Source: Microbacterium neungamense
GTDB taxonomy: Bacteria; Actinomycetota; Actinomycetes; Actinomycetales; Microbacteriaceae
Assembly: GCF_024971095.1 (NCBI RefSeq)
Contig: NZ_CP069717.1
Span: 2,418,001-2,482,000 of the forward strand
DNA length: 64,000 nt
Direction: 5' to 3'
This document shows, piece by piece, positions 1-8,597 of the stretch. The notes beneath the pieces were generated by a model, which saw only the letters and a program-made list of their open reading frames with translations, searched no databases and was not told the origin of the DNA. A program made the position numbers and the translations under genes. Position 1 is the first letter of the stretch. Every line of letters starts with the position of its first letter.

Positions 1-1
1 G

Positions 2-301
2 CATCTGCGCACCGCGCGCGCGATGATGCCGATGGAGTACGACGACACCGAGGCGTTCCCGACTCCGCTCGGCGTGGGGGAGAAGCTCGTGGTGGCGATC
101 CCGCGGACTCCGGCTTCGCCGCCCTTCGCGACCTACACCTGGGACACCGGCACGCACCTGATCACACTGAACGCGGTGTGCAGCGACCGCCAGCGCTTCG
201 GCACTCTGGAGGGCGCGCTGGACGATCTCGCCCGCAGCATCCGCATCGCCGACGACCTGACCGCGGGCGAGTCGGACATGCTCCGCCTCCCGCCGGCCTG
301 A
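2..301 (+). CDS. Partial hypothetical protein, C-terminal end
   Basis: The reading frame is open from the first complete codon of the window to a TGA at 299-301, so only the last 99 residues or so of a longer protein are visible. I recognise no family. The tail has alternating hydrophobic strands and ends in a helix-like, Asp- and Arg-rich segment (DDLARSIRIADDLTAG). No membrane segment or signal is present in the visible part. It is convergent with the minus-strand remnant at 342-839. Coding status rests on the open frame and its codon pattern. Confidence 0.55.
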   Translation, partial: HLRTARAMMPMEYDDTEAFPTPLGVGEKLVVAIPRTPASPPFATYTWDTGTHLITLNAVCSDRQRFGTLEGALDDLARSIRIADDLTAGESDMLRLPPA

Positions 302-341
302 ACTCCGCCCGGCCAGAGCGCGTCCGCCCGACCTCCCGCCG

Positions 342-839
342 TCAGGACCGGAGCGCGGTCTCGATCACCTCGTGAGCCGGCGCGTGCAGGGCCTCCGCGG
401 CCGTCCGGCCGGTCGCGGCGAGGTAGCGGTCCGCGAGGCGGTTGCCGACCGCATAGCCGCCACCGGTCGGCACACCCACCGGCTGACCGCCGAAGCGGCG
501 CGCCGTGGCGTCGCCGAGCACCCACGCGGCGAAGTTCTGCATCCCCTGGACGTCGAGCCCGGAGACGACCTTGTCGAACACGGCGTCGTCGTGCAGGTGC
601 GCCCGCGCGATCGGGGTGTACCCGAGATCGTCGCCGTACAGCTGCCGCGCGAAGGCGTCGGCGAGCCCCTCCGAAACGACGTGGTCGCCGACCGCGACGG
701 TCGCCGGGTTCCAGACGGCGCCGCCCGGCGCGAAGCGCAGGTTGTGGTGCAGCTCGTGCACCGCGGACGCCTCCAGTCGCGCCAGGTTCTCGTCGGTCGG
801 CCACAGCGTGAGGCTGATGTAGCCGGTCCATCATCGTGA
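342..839 (-). pseudogene. Remnant of DUF2268 putative Zn-dependent protease
   Basis: The visible part is the C-terminal half of a DUF2268 protein, a family of predicted zinc peptidases. Reading on the minus strand it runs GYISLTLWPTDENLARL, then AVHELHHNLRF, which carries the HExxH zinc motif, then a DAFARQLYG segment whose typical position is the third ligand region. The frame is closed by a TGA at about 831-833, just before GYISLT, and contains no usable start before the HExxH. A neighbouring frame carries MTITMMD, which resembles the residues that should precede GYISLT, so a frameshift plus loss of the N-terminal half is the simplest reading. Intact members are about twice as long. It is probably non-functional. 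Confidence 0.65.
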
Positions 840-918
840 TCGTCATGTCTGCCACGGTAGAAGTTGACGCAGCGGACAGGTCAACCTCGGGCATCCGACC
901 CCGCGTGCCGACCCGCGA

Positions 919-2550
919 TCAGATGTTCACGTCTCCGACGAGGTTGACCTTGATGCCCATGCCGTCGAACATCGCGGCCTTGGCGAGGAGGGCCTTGTCG
1001 GCGGTCTCGGCGTCGGGGGCGTAGACGACCTGCGCGTGGTTGGCCTTGTGCCGGGCCATGAACTGGTCGCGGGTCTGGCCGTGCAGCACCACGTGCGCGA
1101 TCGGCCACTCCGGATTGGTGGCGTTCTTGCGGCGCTGCGTCTCCTCCTCGGGCAGCTCGATCACGGTGCCGCGGAAGATGTCGGCCTGCAGGATGCCGTC
1201 GGCGATGAACACCCGGCTGATCACGACCTCGCCCGGCTTGGAGACGCCGTTGATCGTGGATCCGCCCGCGGGGAAGAAGACGTGCCCCTGCCGCCAGCCC
1301 TCGGCCTTGTCCCAGCCGCCGAGGTGCGAGGCAGGCACCGAGCCGGAGATCTCGTAGACCCAGACGAACTCGCCGTCGTACTCCTCCCCCCAGCGCACGT
1401 CGTGCAGGGTGTTGTCCGGCACCAGGCCCATGGCGCGCCAGACCCGGTCGGTGACCAGCGCATCCACCGCGACGGCCTCGTCGGCCTCGTTGAAGTGCGG
1501 GAACGCGCGGCCCTCGTGCAGCACCCGCGAACCGTCGCGCGAGGTCACCGGCGGCCGCTCCGTGGAGTTCAGGATGCCCTCGGCGAGGTCGGATGCCGGC
1601 ACGAGGTCCTTCAACCCCTGCTGGTACTGGATGCCGACCGCGTCCAGCCCGAAGTCGTCGGCGATCCGGAGTGCGGCGATGTACATCTTCAGCTGCCACT
1701 GCACCTGGTCGCGGGTGAGTTCGGTGGCGGGGTCCTCGCCGTAGCGGAAGGTCATGCCGCGGTCGATCAGCCAGTCGTAGGCGGCGTCCGCCTCGGCATC
1801 CGTCACGCGCAGCATCTCGGCGTACAGCGCCGACTGCGAGAGCCGCTCCTTGTAGATGCCGGTCGCGTTCAGCAGCTCGTCATCGAAGATCGCGTTGTAC
1901 ATGCCCATGCAGCCCTCGTCGAACACGCCGATGATCGCCTTGTCCGCGAGCAGCTCGGCGGCGAGCGCCTGGCCGAGCTCCTTCTCCGGGGAGTCGGGCA
2001 GCGCGGGCAGCGGGCGCACGTGCGAGGCGTCGTGCGTGATGCGGCCGGTCTCGGTCCACTCCCGGATGCCGGCCTTGAACCAGTCGTCGGTGAAGTCGAC
2101 CGACCAGATCGTGGCGTACTCCTTGCCCATCTTCGTCAGCCCGGCGTTCAGGCCGAGCAGCCCGACGAGTCCGGGCCAGTCGCCGGCGAAGTTCGCCACC
2201 GTGAGGATCGGCCCCTGGTGGGTGCGAAGCCCGGCGAGCACGTGGTGCGAGTACTGCCAGACCGCCTCGGCGACGATCAGGGGCGCGTCGACGGGGATGC
2301 GCTTGAAGACCTCCAGGCCCATCCGCTGGCTGGAGATGAAGCCGTGTCCGGTGGCCGGGTCGACGTCGTTCGCACGGATCACGGTCCAGCCGAGGTCGCG
2401 GAGCACCCCGGTGACCCCCTTCTCGAGTTCGACCTGCGTCGGCCAGCCGGCGGTGTTCGCCGACTCGCGCAGGTCGCCCGAGGCGATGAGGTAGGCGGTC
2501 TTCGGTGCGGATGCCGGGCGGGATGCCGGGGTGGGGAGGGCGTAGCTCAT
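919..2550 (-). CDS. L-fucose/L-arabinose isomerase family protein
   Basis: The product is a 543-residue cytosolic protein of the FucI-like aldose-ketose isomerase family, which uses Mn2+ to interconvert a sugar and its ketose. The N-terminal Rossmann-like region (about 18-180) includes NFAGDWPGLVGLLG. The centre has VFDEGCMGMYNA (about 209-220), matching the acidic metal-binding segment of the family. The C-terminal domain (about 370-540) is beta-rich. The start is the ATG preceded by GGAG seven bases away. It is the last gene of a minus-strand operon behind an FGGY kinase (30 bp gap) and a LacI repressor, the expected isomerase-kinase pairing for a pentose or deoxyhexose. The true substrate cannot be read from sequence; fucose is only the family name. 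Confidence 0.85.
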   Translation of the reverse strand: MSYALPTPASRPASAPKTAYLIASGDLRESANTAGWPTQVELEKGVTGVLRDLGWTVIRANDVDPATGHGFISSQRMGLEVFKRIPVDAPLIVAEAVWQYSHHVLAGLRTHQGPILTVANFAGDWPGLVGLLGLNAGLTKMGKEYATIWSVDFTDDWFKAGIREWTETGRITHDASHVRPLPALPDSPEKELGQALAAELLADKAIIGVFDEGCMGMYNAIFDDELLNATGIYKERLSQSALYAEMLRVTDAEADAAYDWLIDRGMTFRYGEDPATELTRDQVQWQLKMYIAALRIADDFGLDAVGIQYQQGLKDLVPASDLAEGILNSTERPPVTSRDGSRVLHEGRAFPHFNEADEAVAVDALVTDRVWRAMGLVPDNTLHDVRWGEEYDGEFVWVYEISGSVPASHLGGWDKAEGWRQGHVFFPAGGSTINGVSKPGEVVISRVFIADGILQADIFRGTVIELPEEETQRRKNATNPEWPIAHVVLHGQTRDQFMARHKANHAQVVYAPDAETADKALLAKAAMFDGMGIKVNLVGDVNI

Positions 2551-2580
2551 GGTGTGCTCCGGGTGATTCGGGGAGGGTGG

Positions 2581-4065
2581 TCAGTGGGTCCGCTGCGCGT
2601 GGGCGAGCTCGTGCACCACGTCCTTCGTCGCTTCGTACAGCCGCAGGTAGCGGTCGAAGAGCGCGTCGTAGGTCGCGCGGACGGCGGGGTCGGGGGTGAC
2701 GGTCTCGGCGATCGGGTTCCAGTCCGTGATGACGGGCGCCGCGCCCTCGGCGGCGACGGCGGATGCCGCGAGGAACGCGGCGCCGTAGCTGGCGCCGATC
2801 GTCGTCTCCGGCACTTCCTGCACGAGGCCGGTGGCGTCGGAGACGATCTGCAGCCAGAGCCGGCCCTGCGTGCCGCCGCCGACCGCGACGATGCGGCGGA
2901 TGTCCGCGCCGGCGGCGCGCATGGTCTCCACGTTGTGCCGCACGCCGAGGGCGGTCGCCTCGAGCGCTGCGCGGTAGAGGTCGCCGCGGCCGTGGCGCAG
3001 GGTGAGTCCGGCGATCACGCCGCGGGCATCGGGGTCCTGGATCGGCGTGCGCTCCCCCGCAAAGTAGGGCAGCATCACCAGCCCGCGCGCGCCGGGACCG
3101 GAAGCCGCCGCCTCGGCGAGCAGCTGCGGGTAGTCCGCCTCGGTGAGGTCCTTCAGCCACGCGGTCAGCGCGCCCGAGGTGGACAGGCCCCCGGCGAGGT
3201 TGCGGGTGCCGGGGAAGGCGCCGGCCGTGGTCCACATCGACGGGGTGCGCAGCGTCTCCCCGCCGGTCGCGACGAGGAACATCGTCGTGCCGTACATCAG
3301 CATGAGATCGCCAGGCTCGTGCGCGCCGACGCTGACGGCCTCCGTCCAGGCGTCGATGGTGCCGGCGACGACCGGCGTGCCGGCCGGGATGCCGGTGAGC
3401 CGGGCGGCCTCCGCGGTGATCGTGCCGGCGATGTCACCGGCCCAGGCGAGCGGCGGACGCTCGAGCCTGCCGGCGTAGCGGTCCCACCACGGCTCGTGCC
3501 AGCGTTCGCGCTCGATGTCGTAGAGCGGGGACACCTGGCTGGCGGACTGGTGATCCAGGACGTATGCGCCGGTCAGCTTGCGGGCGAGCCAGGAGGCGGG
3601 CATGAACAGCCGACGGGCGCGCGCCCAGGCATCCGGCTCCTCGTCCGCGATCCAGGCGATCTTCGGACCACCCGCCTGGGAGGTGAGCACGGAGCCGCCG
3701 ATGCGGGTGATCTCGTCCTCACCGAGCTCGTCGGTCATGTGGGCGATCTGCGCGGTGGATCGGGTGTCGACGCCGTACAGGATGGCGGGGCGCACCGGCT
3801 CGTCGTGCTCGTCCGCCAGCAGGATGCACGGACCCATGCCGCTGACCCCCACGCCGACGACCTCCGCGTCTTCGTCCGCCAGCAGCTCCCGCGCGATCGC
3901 GACGAACTCGTCCCACCAGATGCGACCGTCCATCTCCACCCAGCCGGCGTGCGGGCGGCCGACCTCATGGGCGCGGGTGGCGGTGGCGACGATGGTGCCG
4001 TCCTCCGCGACGAGCACGCCCTTGCTGCTCGACGTGCCGACGTCCACTCCGAGCGTGCAGCGCAT
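2581..4065 (-). CDS. FGGY-family carbohydrate kinase (xylulokinase-like)
   Basis: This 494-residue kinase phosphorylates a ketose made by the isomerase encoded next. The N-terminal FGGY fold begins MRCTLGVDVGTSSSKG, whose GTSSSKG is the phosphate-binding loop. GTIDAWTEAVSVGA near residue 235 holds the likely catalytic Asp. The C-terminal domain contains FAGERTPIQDPDARG and VAVGGGTQGRLWLQI, the adenosine-binding part. I chose the ATG at 4065 because AGGAGGA lies five to six bases upstream; a longer in-frame start at 4122 would overlap the operator. Length is normal for the family. The palindromic operator at 4106-4117 sits 41 bp upstream of the start, so the LacI protein encoded just beyond it probably represses kinase and isomerase together. 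Confidence 0.9.
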   Translation of the reverse strand: MRCTLGVDVGTSSSKGVLVAEDGTIVATATRAHEVGRPHAGWVEMDGRIWWDEFVAIARELLADEDAEVVGVGVSGMGPCILLADEHDEPVRPAILYGVDTRSTAQIAHMTDELGEDEITRIGGSVLTSQAGGPKIAWIADEEPDAWARARRLFMPASWLARKLTGAYVLDHQSASQVSPLYDIERERWHEPWWDRYAGRLERPPLAWAGDIAGTITAEAARLTGIPAGTPVVAGTIDAWTEAVSVGAHEPGDLMLMYGTTMFLVATGGETLRTPSMWTTAGAFPGTRNLAGGLSTSGALTAWLKDLTEADYPQLLAEAAASGPGARGLVMLPYFAGERTPIQDPDARGVIAGLTLRHGRGDLYRAALEATALGVRHNVETMRAAGADIRRIVAVGGGTQGRLWLQIVSDATGLVQEVPETTIGASYGAAFLAASAVAAEGAAPVITDWNPIAETVTPDPAVRATYDALFDRYLRLYEATKDVVHELAHAQRTH

Positions 4066-4105
4066 CTCGTCCTCCTGACTGATGAGACCTGCGACCACGA
4101 TACGC

Positions 4106-4117
4106 GAAATCGATTTC
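4106..4117. promoter_or_regulatory. LacI-type operator upstream of the kinase-isomerase operon
   Basis: The 12-base sequence GAAATCGATTTC is a perfect palindrome with a central CG, the hallmark of LacI-family operators. It lies between the kinase start (4065) and the end of the lacI-like gene (4157). The LacI protein encoded next door is the natural candidate to bind it. Confidence 0.75.
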
Positions 4118-4156
4118 ATCATGCAACGCGCTCGTCACCGCGCCGCGCGCCGCGGG

Positions 4157-5134
4157 TCACTCGCCGACCGAAGCGGGATGCAGTTCGCCGTGGAGCACGA
4201 CGTTCCGCGGCGGGCCGGCCTCGCCGTGCACTCTCTCCAGCAGCATGCGCGCCGCTGTCATGCCCATCTCCCGAGCGGGGAGCCGCACGACGCTCACCGC
4301 CGACGGCGACAGTGTGGTGAACGGCAGTCCGCCGATGACGGCGACAGCGACCTTCGGCGGCGTGAGCGCGCGCTCGCTGAGCACCTGGATCGCCCCGACG
4401 CCGATCAGGTTGTTGCCCGCCACGACGGCGTCCGGCGGCTCGGGCAGCGCGAGCAGCCGCTCCATCGCCTGGCGCCCGCCGTCGACCCGGAACGACGAGA
4501 ACAGCAGGAGGTCTTCGGGCGCCTCGAGGCCCGCATCATGGTGCGCTTGCCGCCAGCCCTCCGCACGTTCGGCCGCGGTCTCGATGTGCTCGGGTCCGCC
4601 GATGTACGCGACCCGGCGGTGGGTGCCCAGCAGGTGCGCAGCGGCGGCGCGTCCGGCCTCCCGGTTCGCCATCACCACGCTGTCGATTTCCGCTCCGGCG
4701 TGACGGTCGACGGCGACGACGGGGCGGCCGGAGTCGAGCAGCACGTCGAGCGCCGGCCGATCCGAGGCCGGCGCCAGGATCACCCCGGACATGTGCTCGG
4801 CCACGGCGATGCCCAGGTAGGTCGATTCCTTATCCGGCTCGGCATCCGAGTTGCACAGCACCACGGAGTACCCGGCCTCGGATGCGACGTCCTCGACCCC
4901 GCGCGCCACCTCGGTGAAATAGGGGTTCTCGATGTCCGGGATGATCAGCCCGATCACCTCGGAGCTCCGCCGCCGAAGCGTGCGGGCGGTGCGGTTGGGA
5001 ACGAACCGCAGCTCTCGGGCCGCCGCACGCACCGCTTCGGCCTTCTCCGCCGACACGCTCGTCCCGTTGAACACGCGCGACACGGTCGCCGGCGACACTC
5101 CGGCGGCGCGTGCGACGTCGTAGATGGTGGCCAT
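4157..5134 (-). CDS. LacI-family transcriptional regulator of sugar operon
   Basis: A 325-residue repressor. Residues 2-22 (TIYDVARAAGVSPATVSRVF) are a classic LacI helix-turn-helix, followed by the hinge helix near RTARTLRRRSSEVIGL. The remaining residues form a periplasmic-binding-protein-like sensor domain, with IIPDIENPYFTEVARG at its start. I chose the ATG at 5134 because it begins exactly at the conserved MATIYDVA; the longer frame to 5188 adds an unconserved tail. It lies upstream of, and in the same direction as, the FGGY kinase and isomerase, and a perfect LacI palindrome lies in between. The inducer is presumably the sugar or sugar phosphate handled by those enzymes. Confidence 0.9.
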   Translation of the reverse strand: MATIYDVARAAGVSPATVSRVFNGTSVSAEKAEAVRAAARELRFVPNRTARTLRRRSSEVIGLIIPDIENPYFTEVARGVEDVASEAGYSVVLCNSDAEPDKESTYLGIAVAEHMSGVILAPASDRPALDVLLDSGRPVVAVDRHAGAEIDSVVMANREAGRAAAAHLLGTHRRVAYIGGPEHIETAAERAEGWRQAHHDAGLEAPEDLLLFSSFRVDGGRQAMERLLALPEPPDAVVAGNNLIGVGAIQVLSERALTPPKVAVAVIGGLPFTTLSPSAVSVVRLPAREMGMTAARMLLERVHGEAGPPRNVVLHGELHPASVGE

Positions 5135-5241
5135 GACGGTCCTCGGGTGATGGCTTGCAGGACTTCTGACCTTACCTGCGTCGGTCATCGCCTCCCCGAA
5201 CTCACTGCCGCGGCCGAGGCCGCGACGAACGTCTCGTCGAC

Positions 5242-6003
5242 TCAGGCGTGAGCCCGCACCACGCGCGCGACCTCCGCGCGCCCGGCGTCGTCGGGCGCGG
5301 CGATCGCCATCCGGCAGTGCGCGTCGGTGACGCCGAGCACCCGGTAACCCTCTTTCATGCGCGCCATGTCGCCGCCGATCAGGGCGACCACCTCGTCGAC
5401 GGCTTCCTGAGCCGCGGCGACGGCCGAGGCGTCGCCGGAGCGAGCCGCATCCGCGAGAGCGCGGAACGGCTTCGGCGTCACGGCAGACACGCCAGACACG
5501 ACGCCCTGCGCACCCGCCCCGGCGGCGGCGACCAGGTCGCGATCGGCTCCGGTGTACAGCTCGAAACCCTCCGGCACCGCCGCTCGGTAGGCCGCGAGGT
5601 CGTCCAGCGTCAGCTCGCTGACCTTGGCACCCACCACGTTCGGCAGCTCGGCGAGCCGCACCAGCAGCTCGGGCGACACGGGGTTGCCGCTGCGCGCCGG
5701 GTAGATGTAGACGTACAGGCGCCCGTTGCCGACGGCATCCGACACCTGCCGGAAGTAGTCGAACACGGCGTCGTCGGTCGAGCGCAGGTAGTACGGCGTC
5801 AGCGCGGCAAACTCGCGCACCCCCAGAGCCCGGGCGACCCCGACCAGGCGCACGGCCTCGAACGCGCTCGGCCGCCCGACGTGCACGATCACGCGCATCC
5901 GATCGGCGAGCTCCTCCATCGCGGCCGACACAAGCGCGGTGAACTCGTCGACGTCGACAGCGGGGAACTCTCCGGTCGTGCCGAGCACGAAAGCGCCCTC
6001 GTG
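5242..6003 (-). pseudogene. 5'-truncated DapA/NanA-family aldolase
   Basis: The frame encodes about 253 residues of a dihydrodipicolinate synthase / N-acetylneuraminate lyase family protein, starting abruptly at EGAFVLGTTGEF. The TTGE loop, YVYIYPAR (family Tyr) and VVGAKVSEL (Schiff-base Lys) are present, but the first 45 or so residues, including strand one of the barrel, are absent. Upstream the frame runs into the first codons of an ABC permease (6004-6206) with no start codon in a sensible place. The fold would be incomplete, so I call it a remnant. The isomerase-kinase operon on the same strand suggests an original sugar-acid catabolic role. Confidence 0.8.
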
Positions 6004-6206
6004 GCGAGGCTGTAGCTGCTGAACGAGATTTACAGGCTGTAGATCATCGCGCCCGCGGTGAAGACGAGGAACCCGATCAGCCACGGCGCGATGAACAGGT
6101 ACCCCGCGATCGCCTCGCGCTTGTCGTAGCGGTCGCGTCCGGCACGCCGGACCTCGCGGGCACGCGTGGCGCGTCGGCCGGCCGTGCGTGCCTCGGTGAC
6201 CGCCAC
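6004..6206 (-). pseudogene. 5' fragment of a UgpA-type sugar ABC permease
   Basis: A GTG at 6206, preceded by a good GGAGGT, opens a frame with a basic N-terminus and then KREAIAGYLFIAPWLIGFLVF, the typical cytosolic tail and first membrane helix of MalF/UgpA-type permeases. The frame stops at a TAA (6030-6032) after MIYSL. Beyond that stop the same frame continues ISFSSYSLA, still matching the family, up to the join with the aldolase at about 6003. So the gene has both a nonsense codon and loss of everything after the first helix. No partner permease or binding protein remains here. Confidence 0.8.
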
Positions 6207-6292
6207 GATGCACCTCCTCGAAGTGAGCGGGGTGGCCATCCTCTCGGCGCACGCGGGACGGTGTCGAGGGGCTTGCCCGCCGATCGTTCCTG

Positions 6293-6304
6293 TGCAAGCG
6301 CTCA
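6293..6304. promoter_or_regulatory. Possible LacI-type operator (TGCAAGCGCTCA)
   Basis: TGCAAGCGCTCA has the central CG and partial dyad of LacI-family operators and lies about 90 bp upstream of the permease remnant. It may be the leftover control site of a sugar transport operon whose genes are now mostly lost. The match is imperfect. Confidence 0.3.
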
Positions 6305-6313
6305 GCCCCGTCC

Positions 6314-6343
6314 GAGACAGACGGATGCCCCGGGCGATATAAT
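6314..6343 (+). promoter_or_regulatory. Sigma70-type promoter for the Stealth gene
   Basis: GAGACA at 6314-6319 and TATAAT at 6338-6343 are separated by 18 bp and read toward the gene starting at 6509. The -10 is a perfect consensus, which stands out in this GC-rich sequence. The resulting leader would be about 160 nt. Confidence 0.5.
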
Positions 6344-6508
6344 TCCGTCGCGCCCCTCGTCGCTCGACGACTCCGCCAGACGCCCGCCGTTCGGGTGCCA
6401 TCGCACCCCGGCAGCGCTTCCGCGGCATCCGCGACGGCGCGACACGCTCATTCCGAGCACGGTCCCCGGTCCGCCGGCGGTGCTCGGCCGACCCCGCGAA
6501 GGAGGACG

Positions 6509-8089
6509 ATGATGACGACACTCTCGGCGCTGCCCCGCACCCGCCACCGCAGCACCGATCTCATCGCACGACCGGACGTGCTGCTGGATCGGGGCCTGCT
6601 CCATCTCGTCCACGACGACGTCACGCCGTGGCAGGCGCGCATCGACGACCTGCGCGCCACCGCGGACGCCCTCGAAGCCGCCGGCATCGATGTGATGCTG
6701 ATCCGCCGCGACCGGTCCACCCCGTCCTTGGTCGTGGACGCCGAGAACCGCGAGGCCGCCATCCACGCGCTGCGCGCGCACCTGCCCGAGGACCCGTTCT
6801 ACGTCAAGCTCAAGGGACGGCCCGCCGTACCGGTGGAGGATGCCGTCGCACCCGCCGGCGCGCCCTCCGCGCTGCGCGTGTTCCGCCCCCGGATCACACC
6901 GGGCCGCACCCTCCGCTACGGAGCGTCGCTGGCCGCCCGCGTCGAGTTCTGGCGGTTCGGCGCAGACCTCGTCGAGGCGCCCGACGACAACGTGCTCACC
7001 CGGCGGCTCACGCCGGCATCCGACCTCTCCTTCACCGAGGTCGAGCGGTACGGCCGGGTCTGGCGCACGATCGACGGCATGTTCGACCCGCTGCCGGACG
7101 AGTTCCGCGAGGACGTCGACATCGTCTTCTCCTGGGTGGACGGCTCCTCCACCGAGTTCCAGCGGCAGCGCGCGGCGCAGCTGGCCGCGCACGTGGTCGG
7201 CGAGGGCGACGACGGGCCGGCCCGCTACCGGCACGTCGACGAGCTGCGCTACGCCCTGCGCAGCGTGCACATGTACGCACCGTGGATCCGCCGGATCTTC
7301 ATCGCCACCGACTCGCCGGCACCGCGCTGGCTCGCCGAGCATCCGAAGGTCACCATCGTGCGCAGCGAGGAGTTCTTCGCCGACCCGAGCGTGCTGCCCA
7401 CGCACAACTCGCACGCCGTGGAGGCGCAGCTGCACCGCATCCCCGGCCTGTCGGAGCACTTCCTGTACTCGAACGACGACATGTTCTTCGGACGGATGCT
7501 GGAGCCGGAGCTGTTCTTCGCCCCGGGCGGCACGACGAAGTTCGTGGAGAGCGAGATCCGGATCGGCGCGGGCGCCCCGCAGGTGGAGCGCAGCGGCCAC
7601 GACAACGGCCTGCGGGTGAACCGCGCCCTGCTGCGGGAGCGCTTCGGGCGGACGATCGTGCGCGACCTGGAGCACTGCGCCGCCCCGATGCGCCGCAGCG
7701 TGCTGTTCGAGCTGGAGCAGACCTTCCCCGAGGAGTTCGCCCGCACCGCCGCCGCGCGGTTCCGGTCGATGACCGACATCTCGGTGACGAACAGCCTGTA
7801 CCACTACTACGCGCTGTTCACCGGGCGCGCGGTGCCGACGACGCGGCCGCGGGTGCGGTACGTGCACACCACCACGGCGGGTGCGCTGGAGCGGGTGGAC
7901 CGGCTGGTCGAGAGAAGCGACCTGGACATGTTCTGCCTGAACGACGGCGCCGAGACCGACATCCCGGAGCAGCTGCGGATGCGGGCCGTGCGCGACGCGC
8001 TGGAGCGGCTGTTCCCGATCCGCGCGCCGTGGGAGAAGGCGGATGCCGCGGAGGACGCCGACCGGGCATCCGCCGCGATCAGCGGCTAG
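6509..8089 (+). CDS. Stealth-family capsule/cell-wall sugar phosphotransferase
   Basis: A 526-residue protein of the Stealth family, enzymes related to GlcNAc-1-phosphotransferase that add hexose-1-phosphate units to surface polysaccharides. The four conserved regions are visible in order: EDVDIVFSWVDGSS (CR1), RHVDELRYALRSVHMYAPWI with IFIATDS (CR2), HNSHAVEAQLHRIPGL with HFLYSNDDMFFG (CR3), and NSLYHYYALFTGRAVP (CR4). A 140-residue N-terminal extension precedes them. The ATG at 6509 has GGAGG six bases upstream. There is no signal peptide, as expected for cytosolic donors. It stands alone and overlaps the convergent hspR by four bases, so it is not part of a visible polysaccharide cluster. 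Confidence 0.88.
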   Translation: MMTTLSALPRTRHRSTDLIARPDVLLDRGLLHLVHDDVTPWQARIDDLRATADALEAAGIDVMLIRRDRSTPSLVVDAENREAAIHALRAHLPEDPFYVKLKGRPAVPVEDAVAPAGAPSALRVFRPRITPGRTLRYGASLAARVEFWRFGADLVEAPDDNVLTRRLTPASDLSFTEVERYGRVWRTIDGMFDPLPDEFREDVDIVFSWVDGSSTEFQRQRAAQLAAHVVGEGDDGPARYRHVDELRYALRSVHMYAPWIRRIFIATDSPAPRWLAEHPKVTIVRSEEFFADPSVLPTHNSHAVEAQLHRIPGLSEHFLYSNDDMFFGRMLEPELFFAPGGTTKFVESEIRIGAGAPQVERSGHDNGLRVNRALLRERFGRTIVRDLEHCAAPMRRSVLFELEQTFPEEFARTAAARFRSMTDISVTNSLYHYYALFTGRAVPTTRPRVRYVHTTTAGALERVDRLVERSDLDMFCLNDGAETDIPEQLRMRAVRDALERLFPIRAPWEKADAAEDADRASAAISG

Positions 8090-8595
8090 CCTCCGGCCGG
8101 CTGGTTCCCCGGCCGGCGCGGCTGCTGTCGTGCCGGCTGCCCGCCCGGCACCGCCTCCCCGCCGTCGTCCTCGCGGCCGGCGGCGGGGATGCGCGGGCGC
8201 CACAGCACCACCTCGGTGGAGCGGCGCACCCGGCGGCCGGAGGGCAGGGTGATCACCTGACCCGACGGCCCGGCGGCGAACACGCGCACGCCCGGGCGGT
8301 TCTCCCGCTCGGCGCGCAGCGCGTTCTCGAGTTCGGCGACGCGGCGGCGCAGCATCCGCACCTCGTTCTCGAGGTCGAGCAGCTTCGCGATGGCGGGCAG
8401 GTTCATCCCCTCGCTGGAGAGCTGCGCGACCTCCCGCAGCTGCTCGATGTCGCGCATCGAGTACCGCCGCGAGCCGCCGCGGGTGCGCCCGGGCACGACC
8501 AGCCCGAGCCGGTCGTACTGCCGCAGCGTCTGCGGGTGCATCCCGGCCAGCTCGGCCGCGACCGCGATCGCGAACAGCGGGGAGTCCGCGTCCAT
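8086..8595 (-). CDS. hspR: HspR, MerR-family heat-shock repressor
   Basis: A 169-residue MerR-type regulator. Residues 7-75 form the winged helix (FAIAVAAELAGMHPQTLRQYDRLGLV, then RRYSMRDIEQLREVAQLS), followed by a coiled coil (LENEVRMLRRRVAELENALR) for dimerisation. The tail is Pro/Arg/Gln-rich and not conserved. HspR binds HAIR inverted repeats together with DnaK as co-repressor. It is the last gene of the dnaK-grpE-dnaJ-hspR operon, two bases after dnaJ, the standard actinobacterial arrangement, and a HAIR site is visible upstream of dnaK at 12220-12240. This makes the operon autoregulated. Confidence 0.95.
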   Translation of the reverse strand: MDADSPLFAIAVAAELAGMHPQTLRQYDRLGLVVPGRTRGGSRRYSMRDIEQLREVAQLSSEGMNLPAIAKLLDLENEVRMLRRRVAELENALRAERENRPGVRVFAAGPSGQVITLPSGRRVRRSTEVVLWRPRIPAAGREDDGGEAVPGGQPARQQPRRPGNQPAGG

Positions 8596-8597
8596 CG

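Larger units (their letters stand above)
6207..6508. other. 302-bp intergenic region with divergent control signals
   Basis: This gap separates the permease remnant (minus) from the Stealth gene (plus). It contains a consensus TATAAT at 6338-6343 reading rightward and a LacI-like half-palindrome at 6293-6304 better placed for the leftward remnant. I see no other gene, RNA or long repeat in it. Confidence 0.5.

Noticed and set aside
1036..4320. 1094-residue open frame on the plus strand
   Set aside because: It is antisense to the isomerase and kinase genes, rich in Arg, Gly, Val and His as expected of shadow frames in high-GC DNA, and matches no family.
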